A DNA stretch of 64,000 nt. It comes from Pseudarthrobacter psychrotolerans. GTDB lineage: Bacteria > Actinomycetota > Actinomycetes > Actinomycetales > Micrococcaceae. The stretch spans positions 1,798,001-1,862,000 of the forward strand of contig NZ_CP047898.1 of the NCBI RefSeq assembly GCF_009911795.1. The letters run 5' to 3'. Both the position numbers and the translations under genes were made by a program. Of the stretch, positions 33,564 to 42,750 are shown one piece after another; within the stretch, counting starts at the first letter, position 1; the number at the start of each line of letters is the position of its first letter. Under the pieces are notes generated by a model. It was not told where the DNA came from. It did no database searches and was given only the letters and a program-made list of their open reading frames with translations.

Positions 33564-34988
33564 ATGGCGGACAGGGACGGGATTGTTGATTTGCTGGTCC
33601 TCGGAGGCGGCGCCGCCGGGCTGGTCGGCGCGATGACGGCCGCCGGCGTCGGCGCCCGGACGGTTCTGGTTGAACGCGACCGGACCGGAGGTGATTGCCT
33701 GTGGACCGGCTGTGTCCCGTCCAAGACACTCCTGGCCGCCGCCGCCACGGCCCGCACCAGGGCAATGCTCACCGGGCAGGACCCGGACTTTTCCCTCGTC
33801 CGCACCATGATCCGGGATGCCATCGCCGCCATCGAGCCGGCGGATTCCCCGCAGACCCTGGAGGCTGCCGGGGTGCGGTTCATCAGGGGCGCTGCCAGAT
33901 TCGAGGCTCCCGGCGTAGCCACCGTTGACGGCCGGACAATCAGATTCCGGCAGGCTCTCATCGCCACGGGCGCGGCCCCGCATGTCCCCGAGGTTCCCGG
34001 GCTCGCGGGCCCTTCGGTGGTGACGTCCGAAACCGTCTGGGACCTCCCCGCGATCCCGGCCCGCCTGGCCGTCATCGGCGGCGGCCCCCTTGGCTGCGAA
34101 CTGGGCCAGGCCTTCGCCCGGCTCGGATCCGAGGTCACGCTGATCATCCGGTCAACGATCCTGCCCAGAGAAGACCGCGATGCAGCCGCGCTGGTCAAGA
34201 CCAGCCTGGAAGCCGACGGCATCCGGGTCCTGGAACACACCCGTGTGGAACGGATCAGCCCAACTAAACCCGGTTCCCGCCTGGAACTGAGAGATGGCAC
34301 GGTCCTCACCGCCGACACCGTGCTGCTGGCGGCCGGCCGCACGGCGCGCACAGCCGGGCTCGGACTCGAACATCTGGACATCTCCACCGACGCCCACGGC
34401 CAGATCATCACCGATCCCAGGATGCGGACCACGAACCCGTCCGTCTGGGCCGCGGGGGATGTCACCGCCCATCCCCGCTTCACTCACGTCGCCGGAGTAC
34501 ATGCCAGCATCGCCGCCCGCAACGCCGTGCTTGGCCTGAACCTCAAAATCAGCCCGGTCGTGCCACGGGTCACCTACACATCCCCCGAACTCGCCGCCGT
34601 CGGCGCCACACACCCTCCCGGGACACGCGCCATGGTCCGGACCATCCACCACACCCACGTGGACCGGGCGGTCACCGACAACACCACGGACGGCTTCACC
34701 CGGCTGATCGCGGACCAGCGCGGGCACATCCTGGGAGCCACCATCGTCGGGCCGCGGGCAGGGGAATCCGTGGCCGAGGTCGTCCTGGCCATCGAACACC
34801 GGCTGAAGACCTCCGACATCGCCGCAGCGACACACCCGTACCCCACGTACTCGGACGGGGTATGGAACGCCGCGATCGCCGACGTCCGGGCCCGCCTGCG
34901 CGCACCCGCCACGGCCGCCGTTATCAAAATACTGCTGTTGCTGCGCCGGTGGCGGGCCGACCTGGACACCCGGCTGATCCGACGATAA
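33564..34988 (+). CDS. mercuric-reductase-like pyridine nucleotide-disulfide oxidoreductase
   Basis: 474 residues. FAD motif (DLLVLGGGAAGLVGAMTAA), redox-active disulfide GGDCLWTGCVPSKT (Cys45, Cys50), NAD(P)H motif (RLAVIGGGPLGCELGQAFARLG), second FAD motif (NPSVWAAGDVT) and dimerisation domain (PRVTYTSPELAAVGA). The C-terminus lacks both the vicinal Cys pair of MerA and the His-Glu pair of lipoamide dehydrogenase, so it is a MerA-like quinone or thiol reductase of open specificity. GGAGGG precedes ATG 33564. Confidence 0.88.
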   Translation: MADRDGIVDLLVLGGGAAGLVGAMTAAGVGARTVLVERDRTGGDCLWTGCVPSKTLLAAAATARTRAMLTGQDPDFSLVRTMIRDAIAAIEPADSPQTLEAAGVRFIRGAARFEAPGVATVDGRTIRFRQALIATGAAPHVPEVPGLAGPSVVTSETVWDLPAIPARLAVIGGGPLGCELGQAFARLGSEVTLIIRSTILPREDRDAAALVKTSLEADGIRVLEHTRVERISPTKPGSRLELRDGTVLTADTVLLAAGRTARTAGLGLEHLDISTDAHGQIITDPRMRTTNPSVWAAGDVTAHPRFTHVAGVHASIAARNAVLGLNLKISPVVPRVTYTSPELAAVGATHPPGTRAMVRTIHHTHVDRAVTDNTTDGFTRLIADQRGHILGATIVGPRAGESVAEVVLAIEHRLKTSDIAAATHPYPTYSDGVWNAAIADVRARLRAPATAAVIKILLLLRRWRADLDTRLIRR

Positions 34989-35326
34989 CCGGCCACATGA
35001 GCGCACCGACGCCTGCCCGGCGGCACGATGGAGGAAGTGAATACCGTTTCGCGTCCGGAGAGCGATCCCACCAAGCAGCCCCTCAGACCGGGTATGCATG
35101 GGGCCTGTTTGAGCCATCTGCGACCAGGCCCGGGCTAAGGGCGCCACGGTCCCACGGTCCCAAATCAATGGCGCCGATCCTTGCCGATCCGAGCACGCAG
35201 ATCATGACTGACCCTGGGATCGGCACCGCCAAGCCCCGGCACAGACCTGACGGCATTCCAGCCCGATAGGTTCTTCAGCTGCTGCCGTCCTCGCATGTCA
35301 GTGGGTTGGCGATGGAGAATATCTGC
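34989..35326. other. gap with a possible short ORF
   Basis: An ORF at 34997-35269 (MSAPTPARRHDGGSEYRFAS) has no ribosome binding site or family signal and is not accepted. Otherwise the promoter region for the thioredoxin-like gene. Confidence 0.3.
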
Positions 35327-35638
35327 ATGAGGGTAGAACTGCTGCACATCGATGAGTGCCCCAACTCGGCTGAAGCAGCCCAGCGCGTGGAAACTGCCCT
35401 GGCCGCTTTGGGCCATGGGGACACCGCAGTACACATGCGGCTGCTGGAGTCTGCAGCGGACACAGTGGGCACCGCCTTTGCCGGTTCTCCGACGATCACA
35501 GTTGACAGGGCCGACATTTTTCCCGGTGGGGCCCCGGCCAGCGACCTCGCCTGTCGGATCTACCGGGCTTCAAGCGGCTTCGCGGTTCTGCCAACGGTCG
35601 ATCAACTCAAAGAAGCCCTCAAAAACCATGGATTCTGA
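35327..35638 (+). CDS. thioredoxin/glutaredoxin-fold small protein
   Basis: 103 residues from ATG 35327 (GGAG upstream). MRVELLHIDECPNSAEAAQRVETAL has a single Cys at the thioredoxin active-site position (ECPN), followed by GSPTITVDRADIFPGG, with the cis-Pro. This family is common next to mer and other metal-resistance genes. It is downstream of a MerA-like reductase and overlaps a zinc-ribbon gene, so a metal or thiol detoxification role is plausible. Confidence 0.75.
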   Translation: MRVELLHIDECPNSAEAAQRVETALAALGHGDTAVHMRLLESAADTVGTAFAGSPTITVDRADIFPGGAPASDLACRIYRASSGFAVLPTVDQLKEALKNHGF

Positions 35639-35783
35639 CTGCGACTACACGTGCTCCTGCTGCGGCAGGACGATGCAGCGCAAAAAGCTGCATGCACTCG
35701 GAGCCGGACACACCTATATTTGCCGGCGCTGCGGCCTCTGGGTTGCACTTCGGCCTTGGAGGGATACGGCGCGGTCCGCCTGA
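35628..35783 (+). CDS. 51-residue zinc-ribbon protein
   Basis: ATG 35628 overlaps the end of the thioredoxin-like gene. Cys pairs CSCC and CRRC with a His (GAGHTY) between them form a rubredoxin-like zinc ribbon. Too short for a known enzyme; perhaps a metal-handling partner of the upstream protein. Confidence 0.55.
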   Translation: MDSDCDYTCSCCGRTMQRKKLHALGAGHTYICRRCGLWVALRPWRDTARSA

Positions 35784-36069
35784 CCCGTCATAGGGCCTCC
35801 CGCAGCGGGACGGTGTGATGCCGCCGCTGGGCACCAGCATCAAATCCACCAATGAGTCGGTGTAGTTCTTGTACCGCTGGAGAAACAGCAAGAACAACGA
35901 ACCTTCATCCCGCTGCTGCTGGACTCAAGGTCCGCGCCCGAACAAGCACGGTGACCCCTGCCGGCCGGGACGGAAGCGTTCCGTTGTGTAGTGCAGATTA
36001 CTGAACGCGTTCGGAGCCCGGCAATACCCTGGTGACTATGTCAATCTCATTCAGGTCCACTATGACGGC

Positions 36070-36375
36070 TTGATCCAGGTCCACCGCAGCGCCGGCCAGC
36101 AACCTGAGTGGCCCGCTGCAGGATCGGGGAGCCATCTGGGTGTCATCCGTCATCTGCACCAGGACATCGGAGCCAGACGGTGGGTACCCGCGGTCGCGAT
36201 CATCCTCGACGTCCTCGTCCTGACAGCTTTCATCGTGGTCAAGGCCGGACAGGATGTACTGACGTTGACCGTAGCCGCGGCCCTCTCCCTGACCATTTTT
36301 CTTGGACAGTGGTGGGCCGTCCGACGACGCGATCAGAACGCCGAGACACACGAGGGCCAGCAGTCCCACCCCTGA
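36070..36375 (+). CDS. small two-TM protein, possibly a permease C-terminal fragment
   Basis: 101 residues; helices WVPAVAIILDVLVLTAFIVVKA and VLTLTVAAALSLTIFLGQWW, then a charged tail. The helix pair with a short loop and RRR end resembles the C-terminus of APC-family amino acid permeases. The first 35 residues do not look native. Either a remnant or a small membrane protein. Confidence 0.4.
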   Translation: MIQVHRSAGQQPEWPAAGSGSHLGVIRHLHQDIGARRWVPAVAIILDVLVLTAFIVVKAGQDVLTLTVAAALSLTIFLGQWWAVRRRDQNAETHEGQQSHP

Positions 36376-36660
36376 GGCGGCCCCAACGGCAACACAGCGA
36401 TAGTCAGGACACAGCCGGGGTCCCTCCGGGAATCACACCACATCCGTTTCGTGGTCTTTGGATATGGAAGCCGGACCGATACTAAAGACAGGGAACGCCG
36501 TTGACGTACGCTGGGTATTTCCGGTTCGGCCAGTTCGGTTAGCTGCAAGCGTGAGGACGGTAGGTTGGGAAAGCTGAACCGGCCCCGGGAAGCTGGTCTT
36601 TGCACAGGAGGAGCAGGAGCTTATGAATGAGGCACCGTCACTTCACACGGGCCGCTGCTG

Positions 36661-37983
36661 GTGAAAGGGCGTGCCGCGCACTGGCTGGATGCGCTGCAGA
36701 CCCGGCTATGGCCTCTGCCGGCGTTGGCAGTTGCCCTGGCTGTAGTGCTGGGCGTGGTGCTGACTGCATTGGATTCCGCTGTCGACGGCAAGTTGCCCGG
36801 CAGTGTCAGCGTCTTTCTCTTCAGCGGCGGCCCCGAAGCAGCAAGGTCAGTCCTGCAGGCCGTCTCGGGGTCCCTGATCACGGTGACGTCCCTGACCTTC
36901 TCCCTCACCGTCGTCACGCTGCAGCTGGCCAGCAGCCAGTTTTCGCCGCGTCTGTTGCGGACTTTCACCTCGGACCGGTTCGTCCACGGAACGCTGGCCC
37001 TCTTTCTGGCATCCTTCGCATTCGCGCTGACAGTCCTGCGCAGCGTCCGTGACGAAAGCAACGGAAACACCGCCTTCGTACCGGAACTTTCGGTCACCCT
37101 CGCGTTCGCCCTTGTCATCGCCAGCGTCGTTGCGCTGGTGCTTTTCCTGGCCCACCTCACCCGGGAAATCCGTGTGGAAACCATGATGCGCAACGTCAAC
37201 GCCGAAACCCTCGAAACCATAGACCGGGTCTTCCCTACGGACCGGCCCACACCCGGGCCCGGACCCGTCCCGGGCTCCGGTGCATTCCTCATCGAATCCC
37301 GCTCCTCAGGCTTCCTGACATCGTTGGATCAATGCGCACTCCTGAAGGCCGCGGAAGATTCCGGCGCCATGGTACGGATAGACAGGCAACCGGGCAGCTC
37401 CCTGGTGGAGGGCGTTCCCTTCGCCACCGCCTGGCCGGCCGAACCAGGAGCAATATTCGGAACCGAAACCCGCGGGAAGTTGGCCAAAGCTGTCAATGCC
37501 GCTGTCGCAACAGGGTATGAACGCACCAACGTCCAGGACGTCGGGTACGGGTTCCGGCAGCTGGTTGACGTCGCGACGCGCGCACTCTCGCCCGGCATCA
37601 ACGACCCCACCACGGCAGTGCACGTCATCGGGCACCTCTCTGCCCTGCTGTGCCGGCTAGTCGGGAGAAACCCGGGCCCGGAACACCTCATCGACGAGGA
37701 CGGGCGCATCAGGGTGGTGCTCTCACTTCCTGGGCTCAACGATCTGCTCGACATGGCGATGAACCAGCCCCGGCAATACGGCGCCGCGGACGCGGCCGTC
37801 GCCGGCCGTCTCCTGGGGCTCCTTCACGAACTTGCCTGGTGCGACCGGAAGGGCCAGTACCGGACGGAGATCCAGGACCACCTGGGCCGCATGCGCAACG
37901 CCATCGGCGCCGCGGACCACTCAGACCCCGAACGAAAAAACCTGCTGGACACGGCCGACTCCATAGAAACCCGGCAGAGATAG
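36661..37983 (+). CDS. DUF2254 membrane protein
   Basis: 440 residues from GTG 36661. Four membrane helices in the first 180 residues (LPALAVALAVVLGVVLTALDS, AVSGSLITVTSLTFSLTVVTLQLASSQFSPRLL, GTLALFLASFAFALTVL, LAFALVIASVVALVLFLAHL) and a soluble domain with RQLVDVATRALSPGINDPTTAVHVIGHLSALL and MVRIDRQPG. The SQFSPRLLR and ALSPGINDP motifs are diagnostic of DUF2254. Function unknown. Confidence 0.92.
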   Translation: MKGRAAHWLDALQTRLWPLPALAVALAVVLGVVLTALDSAVDGKLPGSVSVFLFSGGPEAARSVLQAVSGSLITVTSLTFSLTVVTLQLASSQFSPRLLRTFTSDRFVHGTLALFLASFAFALTVLRSVRDESNGNTAFVPELSVTLAFALVIASVVALVLFLAHLTREIRVETMMRNVNAETLETIDRVFPTDRPTPGPGPVPGSGAFLIESRSSGFLTSLDQCALLKAAEDSGAMVRIDRQPGSSLVEGVPFATAWPAEPGAIFGTETRGKLAKAVNAAVATGYERTNVQDVGYGFRQLVDVATRALSPGINDPTTAVHVIGHLSALLCRLVGRNPGPEHLIDEDGRIRVVLSLPGLNDLLDMAMNQPRQYGAADAAVAGRLLGLLHELAWCDRKGQYRTEIQDHLGRMRNAIGAADHSDPERKNLLDTADSIETRQR

Positions 37984-38300
37984 AACCAGTTCCCCGCAAG
38001 GGGAACAAAGCGCTGTACCGCGAGTATCCATCCCTCTTTCCCCAACTCCTGTTTTTGAAAGCGACGTAGGTGCCCCACGCGGTTGCTGGATGGTGAGGTG
38101 CCGGTTCACGTTCATTACCGCCACCACAGGGACCGAAATCCGGCTGGGCATAATGTCCCAGACCCGCCAGCTGTCCTCGCGGCCCCGCCTGTACCGACTC
38201 TCCGAAGAATGACCCGTCATCGGATAGCTGATCCCCATCCGGTGACTAGGACAGCCCGGGCCCAGCTCAGCTTAGGCTTGGAAAGAATGAGGAGGTGCCT
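37984..38300. other. gap upstream of the antiporter gene
   Basis: About 315 bases without a supported gene on either strand; promoter of the antiporter expected in its right part. Confidence 0.35.
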
Positions 38301-39494
38301 ATGGCTACTGCATTACTGCTGTCCTTCGCTGTCCTGCTGCTGATCGGGGTACTGATCTCCGAACGTGCCCACCGGACAGTGCTCTCCACTGCCGTGCTCT
38401 TCCTCGTCGGAGGTTTTCTCCTGGGACCCGGAGCCCTCGGGGTAATCACGATCACGTCCAGCGACCCGATCGTGGGAGGGCTCGCCGAACTGGCGTTGTT
38501 CTCAGTGCTTTTCACCGACGGGATGCGCGTCGGGTTCCGCGATCTCCGCGCGGCGTGGCGGCTCCCCGGCAGGGCCCTGCTGCTTGGCCTGCCCCTCACT
38601 CTCGCTCTGACCGCTGTCTTCGCCCACTACATCGCCGGGCTGCCCTGGCTGGAATCCTTCCTCCTCGGCGCCATCCTCGCCCCCACGGACCCTGTCTTTG
38701 CCGCCGCCATCGTGGGCAGGGAAGAAGTCCCAGGCCGGCTGCGGCACCTGCTCAACGTCGAATCCGGCGTCAACGACGGCTTGGCACTGCCCATCGTGCT
38801 GATCCTGCTCGCCGCGGCCGGCGGCGGCAATACCCAGGGCGAAGAACTCCTCTTCGAAATCGTCCTCGGCATCGCAGTGGGCATCATCGTCCCGGTGATC
38901 GTACTCGGGCTCGAACGCCTCCCCTTCCTGCAGGCGATACGATCCCTGCAGCCCTTGCTTGCCGTCTCCATCGGACTCCTGGTCCTGGCCATCTGCCAGG
39001 CAACCCATGCCAATCTCTTCCTGGGCGCCTTCGCCGCCGGCATCACAGTGGCCACCTTTGGCACGGAACTCCGCCACGAATTCGAGCAGTTCGGCGAACT
39101 CGTCACCGAACTGCTCAAACTGGCCGCCATCATGGTTTTCGGCGCCCTGATCACCCCGACCTTCCTCTTCGGCGAGATTCCCTTCGCCGGCTGGGTCTTC
39201 GCCATACTCGCCCTCCTCATCGCCAGACCTCTCGCTCTTCTGGTGTCCTTTATCGGAGCCAAACTCAGTTTCGGAGAACAGGTCACCGCGATGTGGTTCG
39301 GCCCGAAAGGCTTCGCTTCGGTCGTCTATGGCCTGATCATCCTCGAATCAGGCATCGCCCTGGCCGACCAGATCTACCACATGGTCGCCCTCGTCATCGT
39401 CCTTTCCATCCTGTCCCACTCCTCCACCGACGTCGTCATCGCCCGCAGATTCGGTCGGAGCCAGGGACTGACGCCGGCGGACACCACAGGCTGA
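38301..39494 (+). CDS. CPA1-family cation/proton antiporter
   Basis: About 397 residues from ATG 38301, with GAGGAGG seven bases upstream (a GTG at 38295 is in frame). Some 12 helices. The ion-binding helices are visible: LLGAILAPTDPVFAAAIVG (TDP), then NVESGVNDGLALPIVLILL (the paired NDG), and MWFGPKGFASVVYGL. These are NhaP/NHE-type features. It lacks the large cytosolic tail of some CPA1 members. Likely Na+/H+ or K+/H+ exchange at the cell membrane. Confidence 0.9.
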   Translation: MATALLLSFAVLLLIGVLISERAHRTVLSTAVLFLVGGFLLGPGALGVITITSSDPIVGGLAELALFSVLFTDGMRVGFRDLRAAWRLPGRALLLGLPLTLALTAVFAHYIAGLPWLESFLLGAILAPTDPVFAAAIVGREEVPGRLRHLLNVESGVNDGLALPIVLILLAAAGGGNTQGEELLFEIVLGIAVGIIVPVIVLGLERLPFLQAIRSLQPLLAVSIGLLVLAICQATHANLFLGAFAAGITVATFGTELRHEFEQFGELVTELLKLAAIMVFGALITPTFLFGEIPFAGWVFAILALLIARPLALLVSFIGAKLSFGEQVTAMWFGPKGFASVVYGLIILESGIALADQIYHMVALVIVLSILSHSSTDVVIARRFGRSQGLTPADTTG

Positions 39495-39631
39495 TGGGAC
39501 CTCATCGACTAGGTCTCTCACATGTTCGGTAACGATCGTTCGCCATACACTTCCGCACTTGAAACGTCTCCGCAGGTCAGAGCTGTAAAATATGCCGTGT
39601 CCGGGCCAATGCAACGCCTACGGACATTTGG

Positions 39632-39832
39632 GTGACCGCTCATGCTGAACAAGGTGAACTTCCCATCGCGGTAAGGGAAAGCCGCTCCAACTTGGTCATT
39701 TTGATAGCGCTACTTTTCCGCGAGATGGTCCTCGACCCCCTATCCAGCACCACGCTCTTGTTCTTCATCCTTGCCCTTTCGAGCCAGGGGGTCTTTGAGA
39801 CCGTCAAGAAAAGACCAAGAGGGCTGCGCTGA
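39632..39832 (+). CDS. hypothetical 66-residue single-TM protein
   Basis: GTG start; a hydrophobic stretch (NLVILIALLF and STTLLFFILALSS) and a basic end. AT-richer than its neighbours, and next to the IS21 left end. Could be the tail of a larger lost gene. Confidence 0.3.
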   Translation: MTAHAEQGELPIAVRESRSNLVILIALLFREMVLDPLSSTTLLFFILALSSQGVFETVKKRPRGLR

Positions 39833-40031
39833 CTGAGCCGATAAAAGACTCCGTAAGTACCCCACATCAAGCTGCCAACACCCCGTCGACGTCATTAATG
39901 GTGGGGCCCCGATCAAGCTGAGTATTTGAGGCCCTGAGCGCCACCCATTCGTGCGGTTGAGCGCCGGGGATCGTGCCAGAGAGCGCCAGCAGTCGCGTGG
40001 CTTGGCGCCGCTGACGCTCTCTGGCGCAGGA

Positions 40032-40781
40032 TTAGGCGCTCACGAGTGCTGCGTGTTCGCGCATGTTGTAGTTGCCGGTCTCGACCCAGATCGTGTTGTG
40101 GATGATCCGGTCCATGATCGCGTCCGCATGGACGCCGGAGCCGAGCCGCTGGTGCCAGTCCTTCTGCAAATACTGGGTGCAGAAGACTGTTGAGGTCTCG
40201 CCGTAGCGGCGCTCCATCAGTTCCAGCAGCATGCCTCGCATCGGTTCCGTGGGTCGGTCCAGGAGCCACTCGTCGATGACCAGCAGCGTGAATGCCGCAT
40301 ACTTTCGCAGGAATTTACCGGAACCGCCGGGCCTGTCTTGCGCGGCGACCCATTCTTCCTCGAGGTCTGGCATACGGACGTAATGTGCGCGGATTCGGTG
40401 CTCGCAGGCGCGTTTGGCGACCGCGCATCCTAGATACGACTTCCCCGACCCGGTGAACCCCTGCAAGACGACGTTCTGCTGCCTGCCCACGAACGAGCAG
40501 GTGCCCAGCTGGGTCAGCAGCTGCCGGTCAAGACCGCGCTCGTCGAGAAGATCGATGCGGCGCAAATCCGCGTTCGGATAACGCAGTCCTGCCCGCCGGA
40601 TCAAGCCGGTCACCTTGGAATGCGTAAACGACGAATAGGCGTCATCGACGACCAGCCGGACACGATCCTCGAACGGCAAGCTGATACTCAGCCTCTCGTC
40701 TTGGGTATCGATGGCCTCCAGCAACTCGCCCGCGTTCATCTCGCGCAGCTTGCGTTTGGTCTCCGCATCCAGGCGGCTCAT
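40032..40781 (-). CDS. istB: IS21 helper ATPase IstB
   Basis: 249 residues, full length. AAA+ motifs: Walker A GFTGSGKSYLGCAVAKRA, Walker B FTLLVIDEWLLDRP, sensor region STVFCTQYLQKDWHQRL. IstB selects the target and drives transposition with IstA. Its start overlaps the istA stop (ATGA), the standard istAB arrangement. Confidence 0.95.
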   Translation of the reverse strand: MSRLDAETKRKLREMNAGELLEAIDTQDERLSISLPFEDRVRLVVDDAYSSFTHSKVTGLIRRAGLRYPNADLRRIDLLDERGLDRQLLTQLGTCSFVGRQQNVVLQGFTGSGKSYLGCAVAKRACEHRIRAHYVRMPDLEEEWVAAQDRPGGSGKFLRKYAAFTLLVIDEWLLDRPTEPMRGMLLELMERRYGETSTVFCTQYLQKDWHQRLGSGVHADAIMDRIIHNTIWVETGNYNMREHAALVSA

Positions 40782-42334
40782 CGAGCCCCTCCGGCGTAGT
40801 AGGCGCCGCCCCGCACGTATCCGCCATCGTCTCCCTCCGGCTCATCAGGGACGATCCCGGTTTTGTCCTGCCCGGTATCCAGGATCGGCCGCAGGTGGGC
40901 GTAGCGGGGCGATCGTATCGGCCCCCGCAGCGCGAGCTGGCTGGCCGCTTCCACCCGGGCCGGGGAGAACCGGCGGGACAGGCGCAGCACCGCCAGCGCG
41001 GGGTCGTAGCCGGCCTCCTCGACGGGCACGGACTCGAAGATCTTGCTGATCACCGTCACGGTTGCCGGGCCCATCCGTAACGCCCATTCATCGATCCGGG
41101 CCCGGTCCCACGCCTGCCAGCTGCGACCCTCCGGAAGGTCCGCCTCGTTCGTCTGATGCTGGTTCGCCGTCGTCGCTGGCAGCAGCAGGTGGCTGGTGAG
41201 GCGCTCATCGCTGCGATATATCTCCAGCATGGTCTCCGTGACACGAAGATCAACATTCGAGCCGATGTGGGCGAACGGCACGGAGTAAAAGTTCTTCGCC
41301 CAGACCACGTGGCCGTTGCGCCCAACTTTGCGCCCATAGGTCCAGGTGCTGATCTCGAACGCCACCGCCGGCAGCGGTTGCAACACCGGCTTCTCCTCGG
41401 CGGTGAACACGCTCAGCCGGGAGCCCTCCCGCTTCTGGAACGGCTGCCTGTTATAGGCATCGATCTGCTCCCGAATCCGTCTCCGCAACTGCGCCAGGCT
41501 CGTGAACACCTCTTTCCTCAACCCGGCGATCACCCAGGTTGCGACGTGCGAGACAGTGTTTTCCACGCTCGCCTTGTCCTTCGGGTGCCTCACTCGGCCC
41601 GGTAGTACCGCCGCTGAATAATGCGTCGCCATCTCCCGATACGCGTCGTTGAGCACGACCTCGCCCTCGCGCGGATGAGAGATCACCCCGGTCTTGAGAT
41701 TGTCGGGCACGAGCCGCGGGACCGTGCCGCCGAAGAACGCGAACATCTCCGCATGCGCGCGCAGCCACGAATCCTGCCGCATATCCAGGCACGCCTCCAC
41801 GAACGCATACCTGCTGAACGGCAGACACGCGACGAACAAATACACCTTCGAGACCTCTCCCGTTGCCGGATCGACCAGCTGCATCGTCGGCCCAGACCAG
41901 TCGACCTCGATGCTGCGGCCGGCCTTGTGGCCGACCCGGGACGAGGCGCCAGTGACCATCGCGTGATCGCCATAAAGCCTGCAGAACCGGTCATAACTCA
42001 TCGCCGCTTGCCCCGCCCGACCGGATCCGTCGACATACTCCTGGTGCAGCAGCTTCAACGTCACCCCAACCCTGGCCAGCTCCCCGTGCACCTGGCCCCA
42101 GTCCGGCTGCATAAACACGCTCTCGCGCACCCCGCGGCCGGGAAATAGCGCCAGATAAACCTCACCATCAGACAAATCAGCAACGTCATCCCAGCCGAGC
42201 CCTGCCCGATCAGCAGCCGCGATCACCGCCTGAACGCTGTGCCGAGACATGCCCTGAGCAGACGAGATAGCCCTGCCCGATAGGCCTTGATTGCGAAACT
42301 GCAAAACCAGTTTCGCCTTGATCTTCCGTACCAT
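40778..42334 (-). CDS. istA: IS21 transposase IstA
   Basis: About 518 residues from ATG 42334 (GGAAGG nine bases upstream; a GTG at 42355 is in frame). N-terminal HTH (GLSGRAISSAQGMSRHSVQAVIAAA), then the DDE catalytic core: IEVDWSGPTMQLVD, PRLVPDNLKTGVI and HPKDKASVENTV, followed by the C-terminal beta domain (GRNGHVVWAKNFYSVPF). All catalytic residues are present, so the element is probably functional. Its Shine-Dalgarno lies in a hairpin arm. Confidence 0.95.
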   Translation of the reverse strand: MVRKIKAKLVLQFRNQGLSGRAISSAQGMSRHSVQAVIAAADRAGLGWDDVADLSDGEVYLALFPGRGVRESVFMQPDWGQVHGELARVGVTLKLLHQEYVDGSGRAGQAAMSYDRFCRLYGDHAMVTGASSRVGHKAGRSIEVDWSGPTMQLVDPATGEVSKVYLFVACLPFSRYAFVEACLDMRQDSWLRAHAEMFAFFGGTVPRLVPDNLKTGVISHPREGEVVLNDAYREMATHYSAAVLPGRVRHPKDKASVENTVSHVATWVIAGLRKEVFTSLAQLRRRIREQIDAYNRQPFQKREGSRLSVFTAEEKPVLQPLPAVAFEISTWTYGRKVGRNGHVVWAKNFYSVPFAHIGSNVDLRVTETMLEIYRSDERLTSHLLLPATTANQHQTNEADLPEGRSWQAWDRARIDEWALRMGPATVTVISKIFESVPVEEAGYDPALAVLRLSRRFSPARVEAASQLALRGPIRSPRYAHLRPILDTGQDKTGIVPDEPEGDDGGYVRGGAYYAGGAR

Positions 42335-42344
42335 TGCCGGTAAT

Positions 42345-42377
42345 CCTTCCACCACGTGGCCCTCACGTGGTGGAAGG
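42345..42377 (-). promoter_or_regulatory. hairpin sequestering the istA ribosome binding site
   Basis: Exact 14-base arms (42345-42358 and 42364-42377) with a five-base loop. The left arm contains CCTTCC, i.e. GGAAGG on the istA strand, its Shine-Dalgarno. A transcript entering from outside would fold and hide the site, limiting transposase synthesis. This function is inferred. Confidence 0.7.
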
Positions 42378-42388
42378 AGCCTTACAGA

Positions 42389-42454
42389 TGGCGCTCACCC
42401 ACACCGACACTGGCGCTCACCCACACCGACACTGGCGCTCACCCACGCCAATCG
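42389..42454. repeat. tandem 22-bp repeats at the IS21 right end
   Basis: Two perfect copies of TGGCGCTCACCCACACCGAC plus AC (42389-42410, 42411-42432) and a partial third; a further GGCGCTCACCC follows at about 42468. These are likely IstA binding sites. Confidence 0.8.
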
Positions 42455-42750
42455 GGATTCCGACCACGGCGCTCACCCGCACTACCTCTGGACCCCCTGA
42501 AGGCCAATATTCACAAGCTGCGATTTCACCCCAAAGTGGGCCCAACTTGGGTTGCCATTCTCACTACGCCGAGCCAAGAGGAGGCACTACTCAATCACTC
42601 AAGGTGCAACCCAAATGAGACCGGCTGCCAGCGTCATTGCACGGAGTAGCATTTGCGGCATGTCTGAACAGGATGAGTCTGGGGAGTTCCTCCAACAGCT
42701 GCCTCCCCCAATGGCCAGAAGATACGCAGAATACACACCCGCAAACATGA

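Larger units (their letters stand above)
39902..42533 (-). mobile_element. IS21-family insertion sequence (boundaries approximate)
   Basis: Contains intact istA and istB. Candidate ends are imperfect: TGGGG...TC..AGCT..G at 39902 rightward and its partner read leftward from 42533. Multiple GAGCGCC copies lie in the left end and the matching GGCGCTC copies in the right end, as is usual for IS21 transposase-binding sites. No target duplication could be confirmed, so ends may be off by some tens of bases. Confidence 0.8.

Noticed and set aside
15384..39543. 16-mer GGTAACGATCGTTCGC present in opposite orientation at 15384-15399 and 39528-39543
   Set aside because: Core is a short palindrome and a 16-base match is expected about once by chance in a window this size; no other flank similarity.
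42389..42480. Repeats considered as a CRISPR array
   Set aside because: Repeats are directly tandem without spacers and belong to the IS21 end.
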